The notes below the pieces were generated by a model. That model did no database searches. It saw only the letters and a list, made by a program, of their open reading frames with translations, and was not told where the DNA came from. The translations under genes were made by a program, and so were the position numbers. Below, piece by piece: positions 17,088-27,201 of a DNA stretch of 64,000 bases; position 1 is the first letter of the stretch, and every line of letters begins with the position of its first letter. This DNA comes from Streptomyces pilosus. Lineage in GTDB: Bacteria > Actinomycetota > Actinomycetes > Streptomycetales > Streptomycetaceae. Where the stretch lies: the NCBI RefSeq assembly GCF_014649835.1, contig NZ_BMTU01000004.1:310001-374000 (forward strand), read 5' to 3'.

Positions 17088-17498
17088 TCAGCCGTCCTGG
17101 CCGTCGGCCGGTTCCCGCTCCTGGTCGCGTGCGGCCAGGAACGCCTCGATGAGCCGTTGCTGGTCCGCGGGGGAGACGGCCTCCAGTTCCAGGCTGTCCT
17201 CGCCCAGCGTGATGCTGACCGTGCGGACCGGGCGGGTCTCGATCCAGGTGCGCACCAGGTCGACCGCCGAGCGCAGCACGAAGGGGGCGGCGGTCACGAC
17301 GAGCACCCCGACGGCGAGGGCGTCGGCCGGCTTGGCTCCGGCGGGGACCGCCCCGGAGCGGTCCAGTTCGACGCGGTCGACGTCCAGTTCGAGCAGCCGC
17401 TCACGCAACTGGAGTGTCAGCGCGTCGAGTTCCTCCTGGTCGCTGTCCCGGCCACCGGCCAGGACAAGATGCATGCGCTGCGTGCGGCTCACCGCCAC
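17088..17498 (-). CDS. Effector-associated constant component 1 (EACC1)-like protein
   Basis: A 136-residue protein with no enzymatic motif. An N-terminal stretch ends in ELDVDRVELDRSG, followed by a small hydrophobic helix region (ADALAVGVLVVTAAPFVL), the segment VDLVRTWIETRPVRTVSITLG and a C-terminal QQRLIEAFLAARDQ. This layout matches the small EACC1 family found beside effector-plus-adaptor genes in actinobacterial conflict systems, and here it sits directly upstream of a caspase with such an adaptor. It probably serves as a regulatory or sensing subunit. The start is the GTG at 17498; a second GTG at 17492 is possible. It is separated from acnA by a terminator hairpin. Confidence 0.7.
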   Translation of the reverse strand: MAVSRTQRMHLVLAGGRDSDQEELDALTLQLRERLLELDVDRVELDRSGAVPAGAKPADALAVGVLVVTAAPFVLRSAVDLVRTWIETRPVRTVSITLGEDSLELEAVSPADQQRLIEAFLAARDQEREPADGQDG

Positions 17499-17545
17499 CC
17501 CCGTCGTCCGGCGAGGTTTCAGCGTACCGCCGGGTGCGACGACGG

Positions 17546-17577
17546 GGGCCGCATCCCCGACAACGGGAATGCGGCCC
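17546..17577 (-). terminator. Terminator after acnA
   Basis: GGGCCGCATCCCCG (17546-17559) pairs with CGGGAATGCGGCCC (17564-17577) over 14 bp with one mismatch and an ACAA loop, 22 bases past the acnA stop. Confidence 0.75.
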
Positions 17578-17598
17578 TCGACTGCCGTGCGCTGCCGC

Positions 17599-20412
<2,814 letters not shown>

Positions 20413-20454
20413 GTAACCCTCACCAGGGTGGCGGCTGCGGTGCGCCTCGGCAGA

Positions 20455-20472
20455 TATCTCGATGTCGAGATA
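20455..20472. promoter_or_regulatory. 18-bp perfect inverted repeat upstream of acnA
   Basis: TATCTCGATGTCGAGATA is a perfect palindrome apart from its two central bases; the outer arms are TATCTC and GAGATA, six bases apart. It lies about 130-150 bases before acnA. The same arms with the same spacing recur at 21088-21105 in front of the HTH-MurA gene. The remaining bases 20473-20845 hold no convincing gene. Confidence 0.75.
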
Positions 20473-20845
20473 ACTCTAGTACACGTGGACGGAATGGTCA
20501 TGCCCGGGCCCGGCCGACGGCCCCCGCCGCGCGCGGCCCGGCCCGGTCGTACGGACTGCTGCCGCCAGTCAACCCGCTCGCGGACGTGATCGCACCGGAG
20601 TCCGGAGCCCCCGGCCCGCGCACGGCCGGCCCGCGGCGGAGCCGCCTCACCCCTCCGGGTACCCGGAGAGCGCGCGGACATGGTCGCCGCCCTCACGCAC
20701 GGCGGCGGAAGCCGGTCGCCTGTCACACGTCCGCACCTCCACTCCCCCACCTCCACTCCCGGCGGGAGCCATCCGCCAGCCATCAGTACGCCCGGACGGG
20801 GTAAGCGACTGAGACCGAGTCAGTTACCACGCAGAGGAGGCAGGG

Positions 20846-21037
20846 ATGCCGCTCACGTTCCGCAAGAGCTTCCGGATCCTTCCGGGGGTGCGGCTCAACA
20901 TCAACAAGCGCTCGTGGTCCATCACCACCGGCGGCAAGAACGGCCCCCGCCACACCCGCAGCAGCACGGGACGTCGTACGACATCGATGGATTTGCCCGG
21001 ACCTTTCGGGTGGCGCCGGACCACGCGGTCCCGCTGA
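20846..21037 (+). CDS. DUF4236 small protein
   Basis: A 63-residue basic protein of the DUF4236 family: MPLTFRKSFRILPGVRLNINK at the start, then a Thr/Gly/Ser-rich middle and the ending DLPGPFGWRRTTRSR. It has no membrane segment or catalytic motif and its function is unknown. AGAGGAGG precedes the ATG by 7 bases, a strong ribosome binding site. It lies between divergent acnA and the HTH-MurA gene and may share a promoter region with the latter, since only 79 bases separate them. Confidence 0.8.
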   Translation: MPLTFRKSFRILPGVRLNINKRSWSITTGGKNGPRHTRSSTGRRTTSMDLPGPFGWRRTTRSR

Positions 21038-21087
21038 GGCGGGGGCCGCTGACGTCACATCACCCGAACGGACCCCCCAAGAGGCGC

Positions 21088-21105
21088 CATCTCATATCTG
21101 AGATA
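21088..21105. promoter_or_regulatory. 18-bp inverted repeat at the HTH-MurA start
   Basis: CATCTCATATCTGAGATA has the arms (T/C)ATCTC and GAGATA six bases apart, matching the acnA-upstream repeat in 11 of 12 arm positions. It ends 11 bases before the ATG at 21117, where binding would block transcription initiation. This position suggests autoregulation by the helix-turn-helix domain encoded just downstream. Confidence 0.7.
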
Positions 21106-21116
21106 GCCTCAACCTC

Positions 21117-22646
21117 ATGGCAGACGACTACCTCGTACGCATCGGCAAGCTCATCCGCGACGCCCGGCAACACCGCGGCTGGACGCAGACGCAGCTCGCC
21201 GAGGCGCTCGGTACCAGCCAGAGCGCCGTCAACCGCATCGAGCGCGGCAACCAGAACATCAGCCTTGAGATGATCGCCCGTATCGGCGAGGCGCTGGACA
21301 GTGAGATCGTCTCCCTGGGCTACGCCGGGCCCATGCATCTGCGGGTGGTGGGCGGCCGCCGGCTCTCCGGCTCCATCGACGTCAAGACGAGCAAGAACGC
21401 GTGCGTGGCACTGCTGTGCGCCTCGCTGCTCAACAGCGGGCGCACGGTGCTGCGCCGCGTCGCCCGCATCGAGGAGGTCTACCGCCTGCTCGAGGTGCTG
21501 CACTCCATCGGCGTGCGCACCCGCTGGATCAACGACGGCGTCGACCTGGAGATCGTGCCCCCGGCCGAGCTGGACCTCGCCGCCATCGACGCGGACGCCG
21601 CCCGGCGCACCCGCTCCATCATCATGTTCCTCGGCCCGCTGCTGCACCGCACGGACCGCTTCATGCTGCCGTACGCCGGCGGCTGCGACCTCGGCACCCG
21701 CACCGTCGAGCCGCACATGATCGCGCTGCGCCGCTTCGGCCTGGACATCGCGGCGACCGAGGGCCAGTACCACGCGGTGGTCGACCGCTCCGTCGCCCCC
21801 GACCGCCCGATCGTGCTGACCGAGCGCGGGGACACCGTCACGGAGAACGCGCTGCTCGCCGCCGCACGGCACGACGGCACCACCGTCATCCGCAACGCAT
21901 CCTCCAACTACATGGTCCAGGACCTGTGCTTCTTCCTGGAGGCTCTCGGCGTCAAGGTCGACGGCATCGGCACCACCACGCTCACCGTGCACGGTGTGCC
22001 CACCATCGACGTCGACGTCGACTACTCCCCCTCCGAGGACCCGGTCGAGGCGATGAGCCTGGTGGCCGCGGCCGTCGTGACGGAGTCGGAGCTGACCGTC
22101 CGCCGGGTCCCGATCGAGTTCCTGGAGATCGAGCTGGCGGTCCTGGAGGAGATGGGCCTCGACCACGACCGCACGCCCGAGTACTTCGCCGACAACGGCC
22201 GTACGCGCCTGGTGGACCTCACCGTCCGGCCCTCCAAGCTGGAGGCGCCCATCGACAAGATCCACCCGATGCCGTTCCCCGGCCTGAACATCGACAACGT
22301 CCCGTTCTTCGCGGCGATCGCGGCGGTGGCCCAGGGCCAGACCCTCATCCACGACTGGGTCTACGACAACCGCGCCATCTACCTGACCGACCTCAACCGC
22401 CTCGGCGGGCGCCTCCAGTTGCTGGACCCGCACCGCGTCCTGGTCGAGGGCCCGACCCGCTGGCGCGCCGCGGAGATGATGTGCCCGCCGGCCCTGCGCC
22501 CGGCCGTCGTCGTCCTGCTCGCCATGATGGCGGCGGAGGGCACGTCCGTCCTGCGGAACGTGTACGTCATCAACCGCGGTTACGAGGACCTGGCGGAGCG
22601 GCTGAACTCGATCGGGGCGCAGATCGAGATCTTCCGGGACATCTGA
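21117..22646 (+). CDS. murA2: Helix-turn-helix / UDP-GlcNAc enolpyruvyl transferase (MurA) fusion
   Basis: A 509-residue fusion of an N-terminal XRE-type DNA-binding domain (about residues 5-65; RGWTQTQLAEALGTSQSAVNRIERG) with a complete MurA-like EPSP-transferase domain (about 72-509). MurA transfers enolpyruvate from PEP to UDP-GlcNAc, the first committed step of peptidoglycan synthesis. Key residues appear kept: K93 (SKN), C190 (GGCDLG, the PEP-binding, fosfomycin-targeted cysteine), D393 (LNID) and the arginine of NRGYEDL near the C-terminus. Streptomyces also has a stand-alone MurA elsewhere, so this copy may be a sensor that reads UDP-GlcNAc and controls genes. No ribosome binding site precedes the ATG, so the message may be leaderless. 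It resembles SCO5998. Confidence 0.9.
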   Translation: MADDYLVRIGKLIRDARQHRGWTQTQLAEALGTSQSAVNRIERGNQNISLEMIARIGEALDSEIVSLGYAGPMHLRVVGGRRLSGSIDVKTSKNACVALLCASLLNSGRTVLRRVARIEEVYRLLEVLHSIGVRTRWINDGVDLEIVPPAELDLAAIDADAARRTRSIIMFLGPLLHRTDRFMLPYAGGCDLGTRTVEPHMIALRRFGLDIAATEGQYHAVVDRSVAPDRPIVLTERGDTVTENALLAAARHDGTTVIRNASSNYMVQDLCFFLEALGVKVDGIGTTTLTVHGVPTIDVDVDYSPSEDPVEAMSLVAAAVVTESELTVRRVPIEFLEIELAVLEEMGLDHDRTPEYFADNGRTRLVDLTVRPSKLEAPIDKIHPMPFPGLNIDNVPFFAAIAAVAQGQTLIHDWVYDNRAIYLTDLNRLGGRLQLLDPHRVLVEGPTRWRAAEMMCPPALRPAVVVLLAMMAAEGTSVLRNVYVINRGYEDLAERLNSIGAQIEIFRDI

Positions 22647-22689
22647 GCCGAAGGCGCCGCCGCGGCCATGACGGCGGCCGGCCGCTCGA

Positions 22690-23289
22690 TCAGGACGCTC
22701 CGGGGACGTTCCCCGGGGCGCCGCGAGCCAGGCCGCAGGTGTCGGAGTGCGATGCTCCGTCCCGGCCCTCCAGGCGTACGAGGACCTGGCCGTCGGCGTC
22801 CCGGTTGTAGGCGATGGTGCAGGTCAACTGGCGCAGGGCGGTGCTGTCCAGGTCTTTCAGGGCGAGGGGCAGGCGGGTGCTGACGCCGCCGTCCGGGGAG
22901 GGCTCGACCGCCACGCTCCCGCCGGGGCGGACCGCAGGGAGGGCGGTGCCGAGGCCGGCGGCCCGGTCCTCCTCGTCCGGGCCGGCGAGCAGAGTCGTGA
23001 CGACCTTCTCCGTGGGCACCGGACCGGCGGTGTACGCGGAGTCCGACCCGGACGCGTAGGCGTCGCCGAACCCGGCCGAGGGCTCGGCCGGCCGGATCAC
23101 CGGGCTCAGTCCCCCGTCGGGGGCACGGAAGAAGAGGAGCATCTCGGAGTCGAGGTCCAGGAAGGCCTGGACGGAGGCGGGACCGCCCGCCTCGACGACG
23201 TCGGTCGCCCGGATGCCGCAGGCGCCGAGCAGCGGTACGGCCGCCGCGAGGACCACCGCCGCACGGCTCCGGGTCCGGGCACGCCTCAT
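22690..23289 (-). CDS. GerMN-like lipoprotein of a two-component operon
   Basis: A 199-residue putative lipoprotein: MRRARTRSRAAVVLAAAVPLLGAC gives a charged start, hydrophobic core and lipobox LGAC, placing it on the outer face of the membrane. The body (LLFFRAPDGGLSPVIR; VPTEKVVTTLLAGPDEEDRAAGLGTALPA) resembles the sporulation/spore-germination (GerMN) fold often found in lipoproteins encoded after actinobacterial kinases. Its ATG overlaps the kinase stop (ATGA), so it is co-translated. It probably modulates the sensor domain of the kinase or helps build the envelope. The exact role is not known. Confidence 0.75.
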   Translation of the reverse strand: MRRARTRSRAAVVLAAAVPLLGACGIRATDVVEAGGPASVQAFLDLDSEMLLFFRAPDGGLSPVIRPAEPSAGFGDAYASGSDSAYTAGPVPTEKVVTTLLAGPDEEDRAAGLGTALPAVRPGGSVAVEPSPDGGVSTRLPLALKDLDSTALRQLTCTIAYNRDADGQVLVRLEGRDGASHSDTCGLARGAPGNVPGAS

Positions 23290-24818
23290 CCGCCGGCCTC
23301 CTCCGCGTGCAGCGGTATGTCGACGGTGAAGACGGCACCGCCGCCGGGCCGGTTCCCGGCGCTGATCGTGCCGCCGTGCAGCTTCACGTTCTCCAGGGTG
23401 ATCGCCAGCCCCAGGCCGCTGCCTGCCGAGCGGGTGCGGGCCGCGTCGGCCTTGTAGAAGCGGTCGAAGACGTGCGGGAGGGCCTCCGGGCGGATACCGG
23501 GACCGCCGTCCGTGACCTCGGTGATCAGTACGGTCGTGCCCGGGGAGCGTGCCTCGGTGCGCAGGGTCACCGTGACGGGCGCGCCGCCGTGTTTCAGGGC
23601 GTTGCCGACGAGGTTGGCGATCACCACGTCGAAGCGGCGCGGGTCGAGCCGGGCCCGGATGCCACCGGGCAGTTCGGCGCGGACCCGGTCGTCGGTCCAG
23701 TGGCGCTTCTGCAGGGTCTTGCGGACGGCCTCGCCGACGTCGACCTCGTCGACGTTGAGTTCGGCCGCGCGGGCGTCGAAGCGGGAGATTTCCATCAGGT
23801 CCTCGACCAGCACGGCGAGCTTCCCGGTCTCCGCGCTGACCAGCCGGACGGCGCGGGCGGTGTCGGCGTCCAGGCCGTCCGCGTCCTCGTCGAGGACCTC
23901 CGTGACGGCGAGCATTCCTGCGAGGGGGGTGCGCAGTTCGTGGGAGACGTCGGAGGCGAAGCGGCGGGCCCGTTCCTCCGCCTCGCGCAGTTCGCGTACG
24001 GACCGTTCCAGTTGGCCGGTCGACTCGTTGAAGGTGCTCGCCAGGTCCGCCAGTTCGTCGCTGCCGCGGACCGGGATCCGGGTGTCGAGCCGGCCGCTGC
24101 CCAGGCTCCGGGCCGCCCGGCGGAGGTCCCGCACCGGGCGCAGCACGCTCCGGGCCGCGATCAGGCCGGGTATCAGCGCGACGGCGAGGCCGGGCAGTGC
24201 GCCGTCCCGGGCGGCGACGAGAAGGGCGTCGACGTTGACCTGCTCGTCCGTCATCCGCATGACGGCGTAGAGGACGAGACCGCTGGGCAGCAGGCTGTCG
24301 GGGCTGGTCCTGAAGACGGTGGGCATGGCGATGGTCAGGTAGGGGACGCCGTCCTTGACGACCCGTTCGAAGCTGCCGCGGGGGTTGGCCCGTGCGGCGG
24401 CGCGCAGCTCGGGGGTGATGACGGTGGAGACGGGGTTCTCGCCGGAGGAGGCGCGGAGGGAGCCGTACTCGGCGAACACCACCCAGGGGCGCGGCTTGCC
24501 CTTGCGGGCGAGGTCGCGCAGGACCTCCTCGATGCCCTCCTCCCGCACGGGCAGGGCGAAGGCCGTCTGCTGGACGTGGTCACGGAACGACGAGACCGCG
24601 GTGTCCTGGGCGGTCTTCAACAGCGCGGTGCGGGCCTCGCGGTAGGTCAGCGCCGCCGTCGTCCCGGCGCTGACGGCGGCGACCAGCAGGAAGGCGAGCA
24701 TCAGGCGGGTGCGCAGCCCGAACGCCCTGATCGGGAACCGCCTGTCGGTGGGCCTGTCACCGCGCCGTCCCCGGTCCTCGGCACGGCGCGCACGGCGGGG
24801 ACCGGGGCCGGTGGTCAC
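23286..24818 (-). CDS. Sensor histidine kinase
   Basis: A 510-residue membrane sensor kinase. A basic N-terminus precedes the first helix (LMLAFLLVAAVSAGTTAALTY), then an extracellular sensor region of about 150 residues, a second helix (LPGLAVALIPGLIAA), a HAMP domain (LRPVRDLRRAARSLGSGRLDT), HisKA with phospho-acceptor H293 in VSHELRTPLAGM, and HATPase_c (NLVGNALKHGG, DGGPGI, GSGLGLAI). The start is the GTG at 24818 whose GTGA overlaps the response-regulator stop. It is coupled to the downstream lipoprotein. Co-transcription with FemX- and MurJ-like genes suggests that it senses cell-wall state, as in CseBC-type systems, but the ligand is unknown. Confidence 0.9.
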   Translation of the reverse strand: MTTGPGPRRARRAEDRGRRGDRPTDRRFPIRAFGLRTRLMLAFLLVAAVSAGTTAALTYREARTALLKTAQDTAVSSFRDHVQQTAFALPVREEGIEEVLRDLARKGKPRPWVVFAEYGSLRASSGENPVSTVITPELRAAARANPRGSFERVVKDGVPYLTIAMPTVFRTSPDSLLPSGLVLYAVMRMTDEQVNVDALLVAARDGALPGLAVALIPGLIAARSVLRPVRDLRRAARSLGSGRLDTRIPVRGSDELADLASTFNESTGQLERSVRELREAEERARRFASDVSHELRTPLAGMLAVTEVLDEDADGLDADTARAVRLVSAETGKLAVLVEDLMEISRFDARAAELNVDEVDVGEAVRKTLQKRHWTDDRVRAELPGGIRARLDPRRFDVVIANLVGNALKHGGAPVTVTLRTEARSPGTTVLITEVTDGGPGIRPEALPHVFDRFYKADAARTRSAGSGLGLAITLENVKLHGGTISAGNRPGGGAVFTVDIPLHAEEAGG

Positions 24819-25498
24819 AGGGGTCCGAAGCGGTAGCCGAAGCCCCGCAGTGTCTGCACGTAGCGCGGGCTGCCGGCCTCGTCCTCGATCTTGCCGCGCA
24901 GCCGGGCGACACACGCGTCGACCAGCCGGGCGTCGGCGTGGTAGCTGTGCTCCCAGACGTGCTCCAGCAGTTGCTGCCTGCTGAACACCTGCTCGGGGGC
25001 GGCGGAGAGGTGCAGCAGCAGCTTGAGCTCCGAGGGGGCGAGCGCGAGCGGCCGGCCGGCTTTGGTGACGGTCAGTCCGGTGCGGTCGATGGTGAGGGCG
25101 CCGTGGACCTCGACGGCCGGACGCCCCGTTCCGCCGTCGTCCAGGCGGCGCAGTACGGCACGGATGCGGGCCTCGATCACCTCCGTGCGGGCGGGCTTGA
25201 CGATGTAGTCGTCGGCACCGGCTTCCAGGCCGATGACGACGTCGAAGTCGTCGCCGCGTGCGGTGAGCATGATGATCGGCAGCTGGCTGCGCTCACGGAC
25301 CTGCCTGCACACCTGCACGCCGTTCATGCCGGGCAGCATCAGGTCCAGCAGCAGCAGGTCGGGACGGAACGCGGCCAGGGCGGCGAGGCCGGCCTCGCCG
25401 GTGGCGGCAGCCCGTACCTCGTGGCCGCGGCGGCGCAGCCCGAGTTCGACCCCCTCGCGTACGGAGGGGTCGTCCTCGATGAGGAGCACGCGGGGCAT
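24815..25498 (-). CDS. OmpR-family response regulator
   Basis: A 227-residue transcription factor with a receiver domain (phospho-acceptor D52 in LLLLDLMLPG; acidic pocket EDD near the N-terminus; conserved lysine in DYIVKPA) and a C-terminal winged helix (LALAPSELKLLLHLSAAPEQVFSRQQLLEHVW, ending RYVQTLRGFGYRFGPL). It pairs with the kinase encoded immediately downstream through a 4-base overlap. GGGAG lies 8 bases before the ATG. The gap to the MurJ-like gene is 23 bases, so the regulator is transcribed with cell-envelope genes and may control them. Confidence 0.92.
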   Translation of the reverse strand: MPRVLLIEDDPSVREGVELGLRRRGHEVRAAATGEAGLAALAAFRPDLLLLDLMLPGMNGVQVCRQVRERSQLPIIMLTARGDDFDVVIGLEAGADDYIVKPARTEVIEARIRAVLRRLDDGGTGRPAVEVHGALTIDRTGLTVTKAGRPLALAPSELKLLLHLSAAPEQVFSRQQLLEHVWEHSYHADARLVDACVARLRGKIEDEAGSPRYVQTLRGFGYRFGPL

Positions 25499-25521
25499 CG
25501 GTGGTTCTCCCTCGGTGGTGG

Positions 25522-27201
25522 TCAGGTCCGGGTCCGTCTCCGGCGCAGGCGGGTCAGGAGCCCGTGGAGTTCGGCGAGCCGCAGCGGACGGGCGAGCAGG
25601 ACGAAGGTCAGCGTGACGGCGGTCGCGCCGGCAAGGGAGGAGACCACCACTCCGGCCGGTGCGGTTCCCCGGACCGCGAGGTTGCCCAGCGCGGCGGCCG
25701 GGACGGCGGCGAGCACCAGCCGGGCGTGGGCACCGGCGGCGGACGACCGCCATGGGTGGGCGACGGCGAGCCGGCGGCTCAGCTCCCGGCCGGTGACCGC
25801 CCAGCCCGCGCACAGTGCCACGGAGTACGCCGCCGCCATGCCCGTCACGGCCCAGCGGGCCGGCAGCAGCTGTGCGGCGGCCACGGACAGTCCCGCGTTG
25901 AGGACGACGGTCACCAGGTTGAGCAGGAAGGGCGTGCGGGTGTCGGCGAGCGCGTAGAAGGCGCGGGAGAGGATGTACTGGCCCGACAGGGCGACGAGCC
26001 CCGGGGCGAAGGCCATGAGGATGCCGGCCATGGCGGCCGTGTCGGCGGCGCTGGTCCTGCCGTGTCCGAAGACGAGGGCCGTCACCGGCTGGGCCAGGGC
26101 GAACAACGCGCAGGCGGCGGGTACGACCGCAGCGGCGCAGACCCGCAGGACGTGGGAGACGTCCCGCCGCAGGGCGGCGGTGTCCCCGTCGGCGGCGGCC
26201 GCGCTCATCCGGGGCATCAGCGCGGTCACCACGGAGACCGTGATGATGCCGTGCGGTACGACCCACAGGACATACGCGTTGGTGTACGCACCGTATCCGG
26301 GACCGCCGTCGAGGCCGGCGCCGGTGGCCAGCCGGGTGGTGACCCCGTAGGCGGCCTGGTTGGCCAGGACCAGGAGCACCAGCCAGCCGGCCGACCGCAG
26401 GGGGCGGGTCAGTCCGCTGCCGCGCCAGTCGAAGCGGGCCCGCCAGCGGAAGCGGGCCGCGCGCAGCGCGGGGATCAGGGCGAGCGTCTGCACGGCGATG
26501 CCGGCGGTCGTACCCCATCCGAGCACGGCGGTCTCGGTCGCGGTGAGCGTGTACCGCGAGGTGTGGGTGTCCCCGCCGCCGCCCGTGGCCGACGCCAGAT
26601 AGAGACCGAAGACGGTGATGACGACGACGTTGTTCAGGGCCGGCGCCCACATCGCCGCGCCGAACCGGCCCCGCGCGTTGAGCACTTGTCCGAGCAGCGT
26701 GAACAGACCGAGGAAGAGGATCTGGGGCAGGCAGTAGCGGGCGAACGCGACGGTCATGGCCGCCTGCCGGCCGGTGTAGTCGGTGTACGCGCCGACCAGG
26801 ACGGGGGCCGCCCACACCGCAGTCGCGGTGATCGACAGCAGGGCGACCACGCAGACGGTGACGAGCCGCTCGGTGTAGGCGGCACCCCCGTCGTCGTGCT
26901 CCTTGGCGGCCTTGACCAGTTCGGGGACGAAGACGGCGTTCAGCGCGCCGCCGAGGAGCAGCATGTAGACGACGGCGGGCAGGGCGTTGCCGACCGCGTA
27001 GCCGTCGGCGGTCGGCCCGATGGTGCCGAGCGCCGCCGCGACCACGGCGGACCGGGCGAAACCGGTGGCCCGGGAGACGACGGATCCGGCTGCCATGACG
27101 GCACTGTGGCGTCCGGTGGAGACCGCCTCGGTCGTTCCGGCGCCGTCCCGGCCCGCCGGGGTGGCCCGCACCGTCCGCACGCTCGGCGTCGAGCCGTTCA
27201 C
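25522..27201 (-). CDS. MurJ/MviN-family lipid flippase
   Basis: A 559-residue integral membrane protein of the MVF/MurJ branch of the MOP superfamily, whose members flip lipid II or related polyprenyl-linked sugars. The N-terminal family signature is clear: SVVSRATGFARSAVVAAALG, then GNALPAVVYMLLLGGALNAVFVPELVKA. About 14 hydrophobic helices follow, among them ARYCLPQILFLGLFTLLGQVLNARGRFGAAMWAPALNNVV. The start is the GTG at 27201, overlapping the FemX-like stop by GTGA. Streptomyces has an essential MurJ near the chromosome-maintenance genes, so this is probably a paralogue for a secondary glycolipid or exopolymer. Basic and Thr/Arg-rich ends are unremarkable. Confidence 0.88.
   Translation of the reverse strand: MNGSTPSVRTVRATPAGRDGAGTTEAVSTGRHSAVMAAGSVVSRATGFARSAVVAAALGTIGPTADGYAVGNALPAVVYMLLLGGALNAVFVPELVKAAKEHDDGGAAYTERLVTVCVVALLSITATAVWAAPVLVGAYTDYTGRQAAMTVAFARYCLPQILFLGLFTLLGQVLNARGRFGAAMWAPALNNVVVITVFGLYLASATGGGGDTHTSRYTLTATETAVLGWGTTAGIAVQTLALIPALRAARFRWRARFDWRGSGLTRPLRSAGWLVLLVLANQAAYGVTTRLATGAGLDGGPGYGAYTNAYVLWVVPHGIITVSVVTALMPRMSAAAADGDTAALRRDVSHVLRVCAAAVVPAACALFALAQPVTALVFGHGRTSAADTAAMAGILMAFAPGLVALSGQYILSRAFYALADTRTPFLLNLVTVVLNAGLSVAAAQLLPARWAVTGMAAAYSVALCAGWAVTGRELSRRLAVAHPWRSSAAGAHARLVLAAVPAAALGNLAVRGTAPAGVVVSSLAGATAVTLTFVLLARPLRLAELHGLLTRLRRRRTRT

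Noticed and set aside
21684-22300. Loss of the MurA general-acid aspartate in the HTH-MurA fusion
   Set aside because: Aligning from the conserved following helix places D393 of LNID at the position of the E. coli D305, so the residue appears kept.
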